From Ovis canadensis (Eukaryota; Chordata; Mammalia; Artiodactyla; Bovidae), in the NCBI RefSeq assembly GCF_042477335.2, contig NC_091250.1, forward strand, positions 132,405,384 through 132,469,383: 64,000 nt of DNA, in the 5' to 3' direction. Shown in pieces: positions 36,306-46,507 of the stretch; the first letter of the stretch is position 1, and each line of letters opens with the position of its first letter. The translations under genes were made by a program, and so were the position numbers. Under the pieces are notes generated by a model. The model did no database searches and was not told the DNA's origin. It saw only the letters and a list, made by a program, of their open reading frames with translations.

Positions 36306-38804
36306 AAGAACAGCCCAAGGTCTCAAGGGGCAGCCCCAAGGAAACGGCAGGTTTAGGCGGAGCTGCCCAGCTGGCCCCCGTGTCCAGAGGCCCCTGGAAG
36401 CTTCAGCCTTCTGGCCCATCCCGGCCCCAGGGCCGACACTCAGGGTGTTCCCAGCCGCTCCTCTCCAGGCTGGCTGTAGGGGGGTGGGGGTGCTCTGAAC
36501 CCTTTGGCAGGCCGCTCCGGGCCAGGGTCAGGGCCAGGGCCAGGGCTCTGCATCTATGCCACTGGACCTCTGTTGGCTCCCTCTGAACCCCAGCCCCAGG
36601 CCCAGTGCTCTGTGGCTCTGCCCTGCCCTGTGCAGGAGGTGGGGGTCCTGTGCCTTTGTTGGAACCAAGGGGGAGCGGCAGAGTGGGCGCCAGGACCAGA
36701 GAGGGGGGCAGTGGCGGGTGGCTCCCAGGATGCCGGAGAGCCGGGCTAGAGATGAGGCGACTCCTCCGGACTCCGAGTGAGAGCTCCTGAGCTGGTCTCC
36801 CCTCTGTGCCCCCTGCCCCGCCCCGCATCACTCCTGAGACTCAGCTCAGGCTCCCCGCCCCAGGAGGCCTCTGGGTCCCCCACACTGCTGCCTGCCCGGG
36901 TGCCCATCCACCACACTGCACAGAACTCCTGTACTCTCTCACAGAGGCCCTGCATCCCCCTAGACTGGGCCCTCTCGGTCAGTGCTGGGCCCCAGCACAG
37001 GATCCTGCTCGGGGGCTGCCCTCGGTGGGTGGGGGCCAAGCTGTAGGCTTCCAGCCGGGTGGCCCACTGTGAGCCCTGAGAGGGCAGGGCCTGCATCCCC
37101 TTGCCCCCTGCCCTGCCCTCCTGCCCAGTGCAGGCATGGCCTGAGAGCGTGGGTCAGCGTCCGCTGCCCGTTGGTCAGAGGGGTCCTGAGCTGGGCCTGA
37201 TGACCTGGGAGGGGTCTTCCGGGCAGGGGCACAGCCTGCACACAGCCTGGGGCAGGAGGAAAATGAGTCATGGGCTGTGACGCCAGCTCGAGGGCCGGCC
37301 AGTGCTCCTCATCCTGCTGCCTGCTGGGCTGAACCTTGACGAAGGCCCCCATCAGTACCCCCTGCCCGGATCAGCAGCAGCCTCCGATCTCGGAGGGGTC
37401 TGTTTGGGTAAATTTTCTCCCCAACGGGGTCAGGCAGTCCTATTAGCAAGATCTATTTCAGAACACCAGCACCCACCCCCCACACCGTGGGTGGAGGCCG
37501 GCCCACGCACACACGGGTGTTTCTATTTTTACATCCAAACACGCCTGCCCGCAGCCCCCGGTGCCTGATTTGGAACTTGAAAGCGACCTGTTCTATTCTG
37601 GGTCTGCTTCCGCCCTGGAGGTGGGGAGGAGGCGGGTGTTTGTACACAGAACCTTTCTCTGCCCGGCTCCTTCCCAAAGCCTCGGGTCCTGGCAGCCCTT
37701 GCCCGGCCCTTACCCCCACCCCCGGGCCACGTGACCTCCAGGAAGGCGCTGGGGTCGGGAAGGGGAAGCCCGCGTGAGGTTTGGGAAGGGGAAGCTGTGG
37801 CCCTCAGTATGCGAAGGCCTCACGTCACCCCCACCCCACCCCTGGGGCCCTCTGTGACCAGCCCAAGGAGGGGGCTAGCTGGCCCTTCTCCGGCCAGCAG
37901 TGGACACTGGGCTGATGGGCTGAGATGAGAGGCAGTGAGGTGCCTGCTGTGGATGTGAAGACCCCTGGACCAGAGGTGGGAGGAGGGAGGGGAAGCTTGG
38001 GCGGATCCCAGGAGGGGGCGCGCCTGGGAGGACTCGGCCCTCCTAGGCCTGTCCCTGCAGGCGAGACCAGGCTCCCTGGGCAGGAGCCAGGGAGGGATTT
38101 GCCTGCCAGTTTCCAAAACCTGCACCTGGCTGGGCCTCTCTCTCGGTTTGGGGGGTATGTCCCTAGACCTGCAGGCCCCTGCCCAGCCCAGCACCCCAGG
38201 GTACCACTCTCTCCCCACTTCCACTTATCCATCCTCGGGAGTGGTCTTTAGCTTCGACTGCCGCTCCTGCGGGTCCCCCAAGCTACAGTAGGCCACTTGA
38301 AGTCCCCCAGGTGCTGCCTCTGGGTCACTTCCCTATTAAATGTGCCTCCGTCTGGCCCATCAGCCCATTTTGTGAAATGCATGCTGACACCACGATGCCC
38401 TCCTGTGCTGCTGTCCCCCCCCTCCCCTGGGCTGAGCGGGAGCCTTGGGGCAGGAACCCGCACCAGCACCACGGCCGTAGCTGAGGATGGCTCTGTCCAG
38501 CCTGCTTCTGAGCCCTGCCTGCAGCACCCGCCTCTGACCGCTGACCTTGGGATGAACAGGGTCCACCCACAGCAAGCTTTTGAGCAGTGCCCAGCCAGGC
38601 TGGCCTGGGGTCAGGGGAGGAGGTGCAGCCCAAGGGGGTCCGGGAGGTCTCTGCCTCACCGGGAAGCTGGGATCGGCCTGTGAGGCGGGGCTGCACTGGG
38701 CCCAGCTTGGGGGGCGCATCCTTGACCTTTCGCTCTTGCCAAGCAATGTGGCTGCAGAGCCTGTGTGCTGCTCCCATGGAGTCACTCAGAAACACACGGC
38801 TTGC
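36306..38804. other. Intergenic, repeat-poor DNA with possible regulatory motifs
   Basis: No gene and no confident transposable element. A short GGCCAGGGTCA/GGGCCAGGGCC tandem lies at about 36517-36545. At 37264-37733 there is an AP-1 site (TGAGTCA), a MEF2-like CTATTTTTAC, a forkhead-like TGTTTGTACA and a CACGTG E-box. Confidence 0.4.
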
Positions 38805-39850
38805 CTTTTTTTTTTTTTTCTGTTTCCTGTTTCAAAAAATTAAGGGCAAAGTTGTGCCTGCTTATCTCAGCTCATTTGTCAACAGTGCTGGAATACCTGG
38901 CTAATCATTGGAGAAAGAGACCCTACTGCACGTCTTATGCCCGCATAAGTTTCAGTGAGACTACAGGCTTGAAACACAAAGGAAAAAAAAAACCCACATA
39001 TTAAAATGAAAATGTAGATGGCTATATACTATGGAGATGGTACAGGATTTCTAGGTACAGTACCAAAGGTGAAATAATCAGCTTTTGAGTACATAAAGGC
39101 AAGAACCAGTAGCTATAGTGGTAGATATAGAAGGTATATAGAAAATATGGTGGTAGTAGATATAGAGGGTGACTGTCAAAAACATCATAAACAAAATTGA
39201 ATGGAAAACTACGAACTGGGAAGGAATCGGGGGAAAACGCATGCATTAACAAGGGGGTTATTTACAAGTTTCTACCGTTAGTTGAAAACGGGCACAAGTA
39301 GCAATTCATATAAAAAGAACTATATGTAACCAATAAGAACGTGTTTAAACATGTTCTGCTTCACTAGAGGTGTTGGAGAAGACTCTTGAGAGTCCTCTTG
39401 GACTGCAAGGAGACCCAACCAGTCCATCCTAAAGGAAATCAGTCCTGAATATTCACTGGAACCATTGATGCTGAAGCTGAAGCTCCAATACTTTGGCCAC
39501 CTGATGTGAAGAAGAACAGACTCCTTGGAAAAGACCCTGATGCTGGGAAAGGTTGAAGGCGGGAGAAGGGGACGACAGAGGAGGAGATGGTTGGACGGCA
39601 TCACTGACTCAATGGACATGAGTTTGAGCAAGCTCCGGGAGATGGCAATGGATAGGGAAGCCTGGTGTGCTGCAGTCCATGGGGTCGCAAAGGGTTGGAC
39701 CTGACTGAGTGACTGAACAGCAACTTCACTAGTAATTAAATCAATACAAATGGGACACGATACCATTTTTTGCTTTTTGAAGATAAAACTCTTTCATAGC
39801 ACTTTAATGTCCAACAGCAAGTAAAAGCATTTTTTCCCTACACATTCATG
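38805..39850 (+). mobile_element. Old L1 3' region interrupted by a BovB
   Basis: From about 39170 the sequence follows the end of L1 ORF2 and the 3' UTR (TGGAAAACTACGAACTGGGA..; CTTCACTAGTAATTAAATCA..GATACCATTTTTTGC). The 38805-39170 part is AT-rich with a T run and a poly-A run; I cannot assign it. The L1 is split at 39367 by BovB. Confidence 0.65.
39368..39723 (+). mobile_element. BovB LINE 3' fragment in L1
   Basis: Starts at AGGTGTTGGAGAAGACTCTT and ends ..GAGTGACTGAACAGCAA. A 9-bp target duplication CTTCACTAG is at 39359-39367 and 39724-39732. Confidence 0.92.
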
Positions 39851-39852
39851 TA

Positions 39853-40072
39853 TTTGATTCTCTGCTGGCTCAGTGGTAAACAATCCGTCTGCCAATGCAG
39901 GAGACACAGGTTCGATCCCTGGGTCAGGAAAATCCCCTGGAGAAGGAAATGGCAACCCACTCCAGTATTCTTGCCTGGGAAATTCCAAGGACAGAGGAGC
40001 CTGGTGGGCTACAGTCCATGGGATCGCAAAAGAGTTGGACGTGACTTACCGTCTAAACAACAACAACAAAAA
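39853..40072 (+). mobile_element. Bov-tA SINE
   Basis: GCTGGCTCAGTGGTAAACAA head, the GGTTCGATCCCTGGGTCAGG region and a Bov-A tail ending in a CAACAACAACAAAAAAG tail. Confidence 0.9.
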
Positions 40073-40184
40073 AGAATTTGTATTCAGTCTTTCCAGAGGT
40101 GCACAAAAATGAGTCCACACTGAGCACAAATTCACATCCTGCTGATTTACTACAAGATGAAATCAGCATGTGACTCATTTATGT

Positions 40185-40315
40185 GGGGTTGTTGTTCTTG
40201 CTGTTTGAGGCCACCTGGCTTATAGGGTTTCATTCCCCACCAGGAGATGGAACCTGGGCCCCTGAGCAATGGAAGCATGGAACACTAACCTCTGGATCAC
40301 CAGGGAGTTCCCTAG
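40185..40315 (-). mobile_element. tRNA-Glu-derived SINE (CHR-like)
   Basis: Reverse complement of a CHR-type head: ..TCTGGATCACCAGGGAGTTC at the right end and CAGGAGATGGAACCTGGGCC in the B-box region. Confidence 0.6.
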
Positions 40316-40958
40316 GGTGTGTGTTTTAAATTTTGATTCTATTCGTTATCAGATTTATACTCACATGCATGTAATGTAAAGAGTTAGCTTGACAAACCTT
40401 CCTACAAAACATAGCAGTCCATCTCCCTTCGTTTTCCGTCACAACTTTTAATTCACTTTTTGGGTTTCACCTCTGCATCCCCAACCCAGCACTTGCATCA
40501 GGACTTCCTGACCTCCAGTATCATTTTGTTTAGATTGACGGTCGTGGCTGACATCATGATGACACGGCATGAACAGTGCTCTTGTCTGAGCCTCACAACG
40601 TATAACTTTTCCTTTCTTGCTCAACTTCTCCTTTCCCCCGGAGCTAACATGGTTTTTTTTTTTTTTTTTTGGTTTTTGTTTTTGCTTAATTCTCAATACC
40701 AATTCAACTCCCAATTCAACCCCATGTCCACGTCTCCCCCAAGACATCTGTGTATCAGGTAGATTGAGTGACAGTATCTATCGCCTTGACACAGACTCTG
40801 CTTTCTCGCTGGGGCTCAGCCGAGCTCTGGGGCGGCCTCACCAACGCCCCGAGGTCCCCCTGCTGTTCTCAGCAACAGGATCCCGTTTCCTGCTTCCCAC
40901 GCCTTCCTCTTTCTTGCTTTCCTCCCCCTGTTTGGTGGAGCACATCAAGCAACTTCCT
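40316..40958. other. Intergenic DNA, unassigned
   Basis: AT-rich then mixed sequence with a T run at 40652-40671 (possibly the tail of a minus-strand retroelement). No coding evidence. Confidence 0.45.
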
Positions 40959-40968
40959 CAGAAAGGGT

Positions 40969-41180
40969 TATTTAGTCGCTAAATCACGTCTGAGTCTTCT
41001 GTGATGCCATGGACTCGCCACCAGGCTCCTCTATCCATGGGTTTCCCAGACAAGAATGCGGGAGTGGGTTGTCATTTCCTTCTCCAGGGGATCTTCCCGG
41101 CTTGAGGATCGAACCCGTGTCTCCTGTGTCTCCTGCGTTGGCAGGCAGGTTGTTTACCGCTGAGCCGCCTGGGAAGCCCC
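40969..41180 (-). mobile_element. Bov-tA SINE with target duplication
   Basis: Reverse-oriented Bov-tA (..TTTACCGCTGAGCCGCCTGG at its head end) flanked by a 10-bp duplication CAGAAAGGGT at 40959-40968 and 41181-41190. Confidence 0.92.
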
Positions 41181-41190
41181 CAGAAAGGGT

Positions 41191-41831
41191 GCAGGAATGT
41201 GAATTGTTTGAGGCCTTATCATTCTGAAAGTATCTCTCTTCTCCCCTCACTCTTTTTTTTTCCCTTGAAACCTTAAATCCCACAACATTTTGTATTATAA
41301 AGGTGAACCCTGAATCTCATGATGTCTCGTCAGTGGGATTTCTGGTAGCAGGCATACGCACCAGGAGCCCCAGCCGTTTTGGATTCGAAGCAACAGGGAT
41401 GAGCAACCAGTAGGGTCTGGTCATACTAGGTAAGGATTCGTTGATCTCCTCGGAAGCCTCATGCACACGTTTCTGATAATAGGCTGCCGAGGCTTTGGAG
41501 ATGGACTGGTGGGCTGCCTAAATCCGGGCTGCACGGCTGCCAGCCTTCACAGAGACACGGACGTCCCCACCAGCAGAGGCCCAGGAGCAGAAGAGGCTCC
41601 AGGAGCCCGCGCCGCAGCCTCCACGGGTCAGTCACCTCCAGGCCCGGTCACCTTGCCGAGGCTGCCGCCTCGTCTGTGGTACGCTGGGCCACGGCTCAGA
41701 CGGCCCTTGGGTGGCATGACTGCCGGTGTAGGGCACCATGGGCACCGCAACTGGCAAAGCTCCCCTCCCTCTGGATGGATGTAGAATCCTAGCTGCACAG
41801 AGCCCGCCAGTCCACCTCCACCCTCTATCAT
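41191..41831. other. Intergenic DNA; left part perhaps old L1 3' UTR (minus)
   Basis: 41192-41245 (TTGTTTGAGGCCTTATCATT..) resembles antisense old-L1 sequence that commonly follows ORF1 of half-L1 elements. The rest, including a GC-rich stretch at 41520-41700, is not recognised. Confidence 0.4.
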
Positions 41832-42118
41832 CGGGCTTCCCTGGCGGCTCAGCTGGTAAAGAATCCGCCTGCAGTGCAGCAGGCCCCGCTCAATTCCTGG
41901 GTCAGGAAGATCCCCTGGAGAAGGGACAGGCTACCCACTCCGGTATTCTTGGGCTTCCCTTGTGGCTCAGCTGGCAAAAAAAATCCACTTGCAATGTGGG
42001 AGACCTGAGTTTGATCCCTGGGTTGGGAAGATCCCCTGGAGGAGGGCATGGCAGCCCACGCCGGTGTTCTTGCTGGGAGGAGAATAGGGCTGCCAAGAGT
42101 CTGAGCACAGCACACTGA
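41832..42118 (+). mobile_element. Two tandem Bov-tA-type SINEs
   Basis: GGGCTTCCCTGGCGGCTCAG begins the first unit and GGGCTTCCCTTGTGGCTCAG (about 41950) the second, each followed by a GATCCCTGGG(T/A)-type B box. The first unit is cut at its Bov-A part. Confidence 0.88.
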
Positions 42119-42214
42119 GAGGTTTTATCCACCGCTCTCCAGCTGTGGGAAGGCTGAAGTCATTCTGACGCTGGTCCCTTGTATGTCACCTGTTGTTTCT
42201 CTCTGGACCCCTGT

Positions 42215-42415
42215 GTGGTGGTTTTTGGGGTTTGATATTTACTTATTTGGCTGCGCTAGGCCTTACTGGCAGCATACAAGGTCTTTTGCCTTCACTGTGG
42301 CCTGAGGGACCTTTAGTTGTGGTGCGTGGCATCTAGGTCCCTGGCCGGGGATAGAAACCCAGCCCTCTGAACTGGGAGCGTGGAGGCTTAGCCGCTGGAC
42401 TGCCAGGGAAGCCTT
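42215..42415 (-). mobile_element. tRNA-Glu-derived SINE (CHR-like)
   Basis: Reverse complement with head end ..CCGCTGGACTGCCAGGGAAG and middle GGCCTGAGGGACCTTTAGTT. Confidence 0.6.
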
Positions 42416-42547
42416 TCCTCTTTGTGTCCAGGGTTCTGAAATTCTACTTGGCTGTGCGTCTACTATGCACCTATTTTCGTGTTCGGATCTGGGCCTTCAG
42501 TAGCTCCTTTCAATCTGGAGACTCAGGTTTAATTTCTGTGAAAACGC

Positions 42548-42678
42548 CTTTTTTTTTTTTTTCTTTCTTTTTGACCTCACAACTTGTGGGATCTTAGTTT
42601 CCCAACCAGCGATTGAATCCAGGCCCTCGGCAATGAAAACATGGAATCTTAAACACTGGACTGCCAGGGAATTCCCAA
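42548..42678 (-). mobile_element. tRNA-Glu-derived SINE (CHR-like)
   Basis: A T-rich run at the left (tail) and ..AACACTGGACTGCCAGGGAA at the right (head). Confidence 0.65.
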
Positions 42679-42777
42679 ATTTCTGTGATCTCTGTCCCAC
42701 TGTTTCTTAGATGATTTTCTTCCTTCCAGTTCTCTTTCTAGAATTCCTTTTGAGTAGATGTCAGGTCTCCGAGCTGT

Positions 42778-42977
42778 GTCGTGCTTACTCGCTCAGTCAT
42801 GTCCGACCCTTTTGGACTGCAGCCCGCCAGGCTCCCCCGTCCATGGGATTCTCCAGGCAAGAACCCTGGAGTGGGTTGCCATGCCCTCCTCCAGGGGATC
42901 TTCCCAACCCACGGACTGAACCCAGGTCTCCAGCACTGCAGGCAGATTCTTTACCAGCTGAGCCACCAGGGGAGCCT
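42778..42977 (-). mobile_element. Bov-tA SINE
   Basis: Reverse-oriented: CGCTCAGTCATGTCCGACCC at the left and ..CAGCTGAGCCACCAGGGGAG at the right. Confidence 0.9.
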
Positions 42978-43260
42978 CGGGTCTGTTAGGTAAGTTCTCT
43001 AATATGGCACTTTCTTCTCTTGTTTTTTTCTTATTTTTAACTATCCCCTCCAACTCTTTGCTCTACTTTCTCCAAGATTTCCTCAACCTTATCTTCCAAC
43101 TTTTCTACTGAATTTTCAATTTCTATGATGGTCTTTTTAATTCCCAAGAGCTCTTGTATTCTGTAACATTCCTTCTTCAAAGCAGCTGGTTTTTGCTTCA
43201 TGAATACATAATTTTCTCTTTCCTTCCTGAGGATATTAATGAAGGTTTTGTAACAGGAGG

Positions 43261-43480
43261 GCAAGGGGCAGGGCGCAGCTTCTGAGAGAATGGCATAGCC
43301 CAAGGACAACATGAACCGATTAGAATCAAGTGGGTCCAAGACTGCAGGCACGTCCACTTTGATTAGAACTTGAACCTCGATCGGCAAGCTAAATAACACA
43401 CAGAGAGGCGCCATGACAGCTCCAAGGCACTGTCGTAAGACCACGGAGCGGGCGGCGGCCCAGCTCTTGGAAATCTCCAC
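43261..43480 (-). other. Unassigned N-terminal part of a 147-codon open frame
   Basis: The open frame 43480-43037 (minus) starts MEISKSWAAARSVVLRQCLG and, after about 75 residues that I cannot match to anything, runs into L1 ORF1-type coiled coil. The first part might be old-element 5' sequence, an LTR leader, or chance. There is no splice, promoter or conservation evidence. Confidence 0.3.
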
Positions 43481-43490
43481 TCCTTCCCCA

Positions 43491-44779
43491 AAACAACTGA
43501 AATAATCCCCCCACTCATTAGTATATGAAATTACCTAGTCTATAAAAACTAAAAACTACGCCAAAGCCTTTGACTGTGTGGATCAAAAAACTGGAAAATT
43601 CTTAAAGAGATGGGGATACCAGACCACCTGACCTGCCTCCTGAGAAATCTGTATGCAGGTCAAGGAGCAACAGTTAGAACCAGACATGGAGCGATAGACT
43701 GGTTCCAAACTGGGAAAGTAGTACATCAAAGTTGTATATTGTCACCCAGCTTATTTAACTTATATGCAGAGTACATCATTTGAAATGCCCAGATGGATGA
43801 AGTGCAAGCTGGAATCAAGATTGCTGGGAGAAATATTAATAACCTCAGATACGCAGATGACACCACCGTTATGGCAGAAAGCAAAGAGGAACTAAAGAGC
43901 CTCTTGATGAAGGTGAAAGAGGAGAGTGAAAAATTGGCTTAAAGCTCAACATTCAAAAAACTAAGGTCATGGCATCAGGTCTCATCATTTCATGACAAAT
44001 AGATGGGGAAACAATGGAAACAGTGACAGACTTTACTTTCTTGGGCTTCAAAATCACTGCGGATGGTGACTGCTTCCAGGAAATTAAAAGATGCTTGCTC
44101 CTTGAAAGAAGAGCTATGAGCAACCTAGACAGCATATTAAAAAGCAGACATATTACTTTGCTGACAAAGATCGGTATGGTCAAAGCTATGGTTTTTCCAG
44201 TAGTCATGTATGAATGTGAGAGTTGGACCATAAAGAAAGCTGAGCACCAAAGAATTGATGCTTTTGAATTGTGGTGTTGGAGAAGACTCTTGAGAATCCC
44301 TTGGACAGCAAGATCAAAGCAGTCCATCCTAAGGGAAATCAGTCCTGAATATTCATTGGAAGGACTGATGGTGAAGCTGAAACGCCAATACTTTGGTCAC
44401 CTGATGTGAAAAGCTGACTCCCTGGAAAAGACCCTGATGCTGGGAAAGATTGAAGGGGGGATGACAAGGATGAGATGGTTGGATGGCGTCACCAACTCGA
44501 TGGACATGAGTTTGAGCAGGCTCCGGGAGATGGTGATGGACAGGGAGGCCTGGCGTGCTGCAGTCACGGGGTCGCAAAGAGCTGGACACGACTGAGCGAC
44601 TGAACTGAACTGATAAAAACTAACCAGGCCACGCTTCAGTCTCACTCGCCCTCAGCAAGGGCCCACACTCTGTCTGTGGAGCGTGCTTCTCTCTGAATCT
44701 GAATAAATCCACTTCTTACCCATCACTTTGTCTCTCACTGAATTCTTTCTGTGATGAGACACCAAGAACCTGAGCTTCA
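43491..44779 (+). mobile_element. ERV LTR (3' part), split by a BovB
   Basis: With the BovB removed, about 218 bp of LTR-like sequence remains. It has TATAAAA at 43541-43547, AATAAA at 44702-44707 and a ..CTGAGCTTCA end near 44779. It matches, in inverse orientation, the block at 46290-46507, which is what identifies it as a repeat end. The U3 start is not clear. Confidence 0.65.
43553..44612 (+). mobile_element. BovB LINE, 5'-truncated, inserted in an LTR
   Basis: Runs from ACTACGCCAAAGCCTTTGAC to ..GCGACTGAACTGAACTG. It has a perfect 11-bp target duplication ATAAAAACTAA at 43542-43552 and 44613-44623. The RT catalytic box reads YADD, but the frame is broken near 43937 by a missing base. 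Confidence 0.95.
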
Positions 44780-46289
44780 CCAGGTCCTGACAGCACGTTC
44801 TGTGGGTGTCGTCCCTGCCACGTGGGTTCAATTCCCAATCTGAGGTGAACAGTTCCAGTTTTTCTAAGCCGTCTTCTCCCAGCCGTCTCTGTTTCCTCCC
44901 AGTCCCCCTTTTCCTGTTTGTTTGTCCTGATCTTCAGGAGCCAAGGGTCCTTCTGACGTCTGGGTCCGGCTGAACTGGCCTAGCGCTCAGGCAGGAGGAG
45001 GGGGTCCTGCACGGTGAGGTCCACACGATGACCTGGCAGGATCCCTAGATGATCAGATTCCCTCAGGAAACCCCGCGACATCCTGCCTGGAGGGCAGTTC
45101 CCAGTGTTCTGGGCTCTGAGGGTGGGTGGTTGGGACACACCTGGGTTCTCATTGTCCTGTAAATGGACACTGGCCCCCCTGCTCCTGAGGGTCCCCCAGT
45201 CCAGAGACCCCCTGTGAGCCCACCCCAGGGAGGGAGCCTGAGGTGTGGGGACACCTCCTTAGGGCCACGGCAGACTCTGGATTGGACCCCACTTTACAAC
45301 CACAGGACGGAAGTGCCCAGGAAGGGGGAGCAGGGTGACGTCCCTGCCTCTGAGATGACCTTGGAGATGAACAAGGTAGCGAGCGATGTAAGGAGGGGTT
45401 GGGGGCCGGCAGGGGTGGACTCCGTGTGCCCGGGAGCAGCCAGGAGTGGGGAGCTGCCCCGGACGTGGGGAGGGCTGTTCCGACGCGCTCTGGGTTCTGC
45501 CCCAGGCTGCTGCCGGCCGCGGGCGGCCCTGGAAGCGCTGGCCCACACCGCCCCCTTGCGGGCACTCACGGGAGGGCGCCGGGCCGCCACCGCCGCCCCG
45601 GCCGCCCTGGGCCGGGAGAGCGTCTCTGGAAGCAGGCCCGGGCCCAGGGTCTCGTCCGCTGTGCCGGGACCCCTGCGTAGCTGTCGGATGCCCCTGAGCT
45701 CTGCCCTGGGGCGCCCGTGCCCACCTGGAACTAAATAGGGGTCCCACAGAATTTGCATTTTTGATCACTCAAGTCAAGAAACGAACTGTGGGCCCCTGGT
45801 CAGAGACTGTTCCTCCAGGTGGGTGGCCGGTGGGCCCCGGGCGTGGCGGCGGTGGGTCCAGAGGTCGGGCGGCCCGAGGGTCCTCCCGGGGCCTGTACCC
45901 CCCGCGAGGGACTGGGTGAGGGGCGAGGTCACAGGCCGCATGTGGGCGGAGCGGCCGCCGCCAGCACCGCCGCCCCTGACCCTGCGCTTCCGCAGGGGCA
46001 TCTCCGCGGGGCCCTTCTGCAAGGGACCTGGGCCCTTCCGCAGCCGGCATCTCCTCTCTTGCCTGCCTCTCAGGGGGCGCGCAGCTGCTCAGGCAGCCGT
46101 CGGGCCATCTCCGCGTCCTCCCTTCCCCCGCTTACCTGGGAACCACCCGCCGGACAAGGCGAAGGTGGCCTTGTTAGACCCCCTTCTCTGGAGCTGACGA
46201 CGGGGGAGTGGAAGCCAGGAGCGAAACGTTTACCTCAGATTGGGATGAGAACCCAGCCACAACCAACAGAACCTGGTGTCAGCACCCAG
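44780..46289. other. Core between inverted LTR ends, partly CpG-rich
   Basis: The first and last 80-90 bp are inverted copies of each other (CCCAATCTGAGGTGAACAG at about 44837 against its reverse complement near 46230), so retroviral leader continues from both LTRs. The middle 45440-46060 is strikingly GC- and CpG-rich. Open frames on both strands there have no recognised domains. Confidence 0.5.
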
Positions 46290-46507
46290 TGAAGCTCAGG
46301 TTCCTGATGCCTCATCGCAGAAAGAATTCAGTGAGAGACAAAGTGATGGGTAAGAAGTGGATTCATTCAAGTCAGGGAGACGCACACCCCACAGACAGAC
46401 TGTGGGGCATCACAGAGGGCCAGTGAGGTCCTGAAGTGAGGCAGGGTTAGTTTTTATAGGCTGGGTAATTTCGTATGCTAGTGAGTGGCTAACAGTTTTG
46501 CCAAGAG
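46290..46507 (-). mobile_element. ERV LTR (3' part), inverted relative to the 43.5-kb copy
   Basis: The reverse complement contains GAATCCACTTCTTACCCATC, CTCTCACTGAATTCTTTCTG and the CCTATAAAAACTAACC TATA region, colinear with the plus-strand copy. It is cut off where BovB begins at about 46508. Confidence 0.65.

Larger units (their letters stand above)
42119..43260 (-). mobile_element. Ancient L1/HAL1 ORF1 relic, interrupted by three SINEs
   Basis: On the minus strand the pieces read as L1 ORF1 protein. A coiled-coil segment with NSVEKLEDKVEEILEKVEQ lies at about 43045-43250, and the RNA-binding C-terminal part with EKQQVTYKG lies near 42175-42210. SINEs at 42215-42415, 42548-42678 and 42778-42977 split it. 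The order and direction are consistent with a single old element of L1 or half-L1 (HAL1) type. Confidence 0.65.

Noticed and set aside
45819-46292. 157-codon frame in the GC-rich core between the inverted LTRs
   Set aside because: Overlapping frames on both strands, low-complexity composition and no domain; it ends inside LTR-adjacent sequence.
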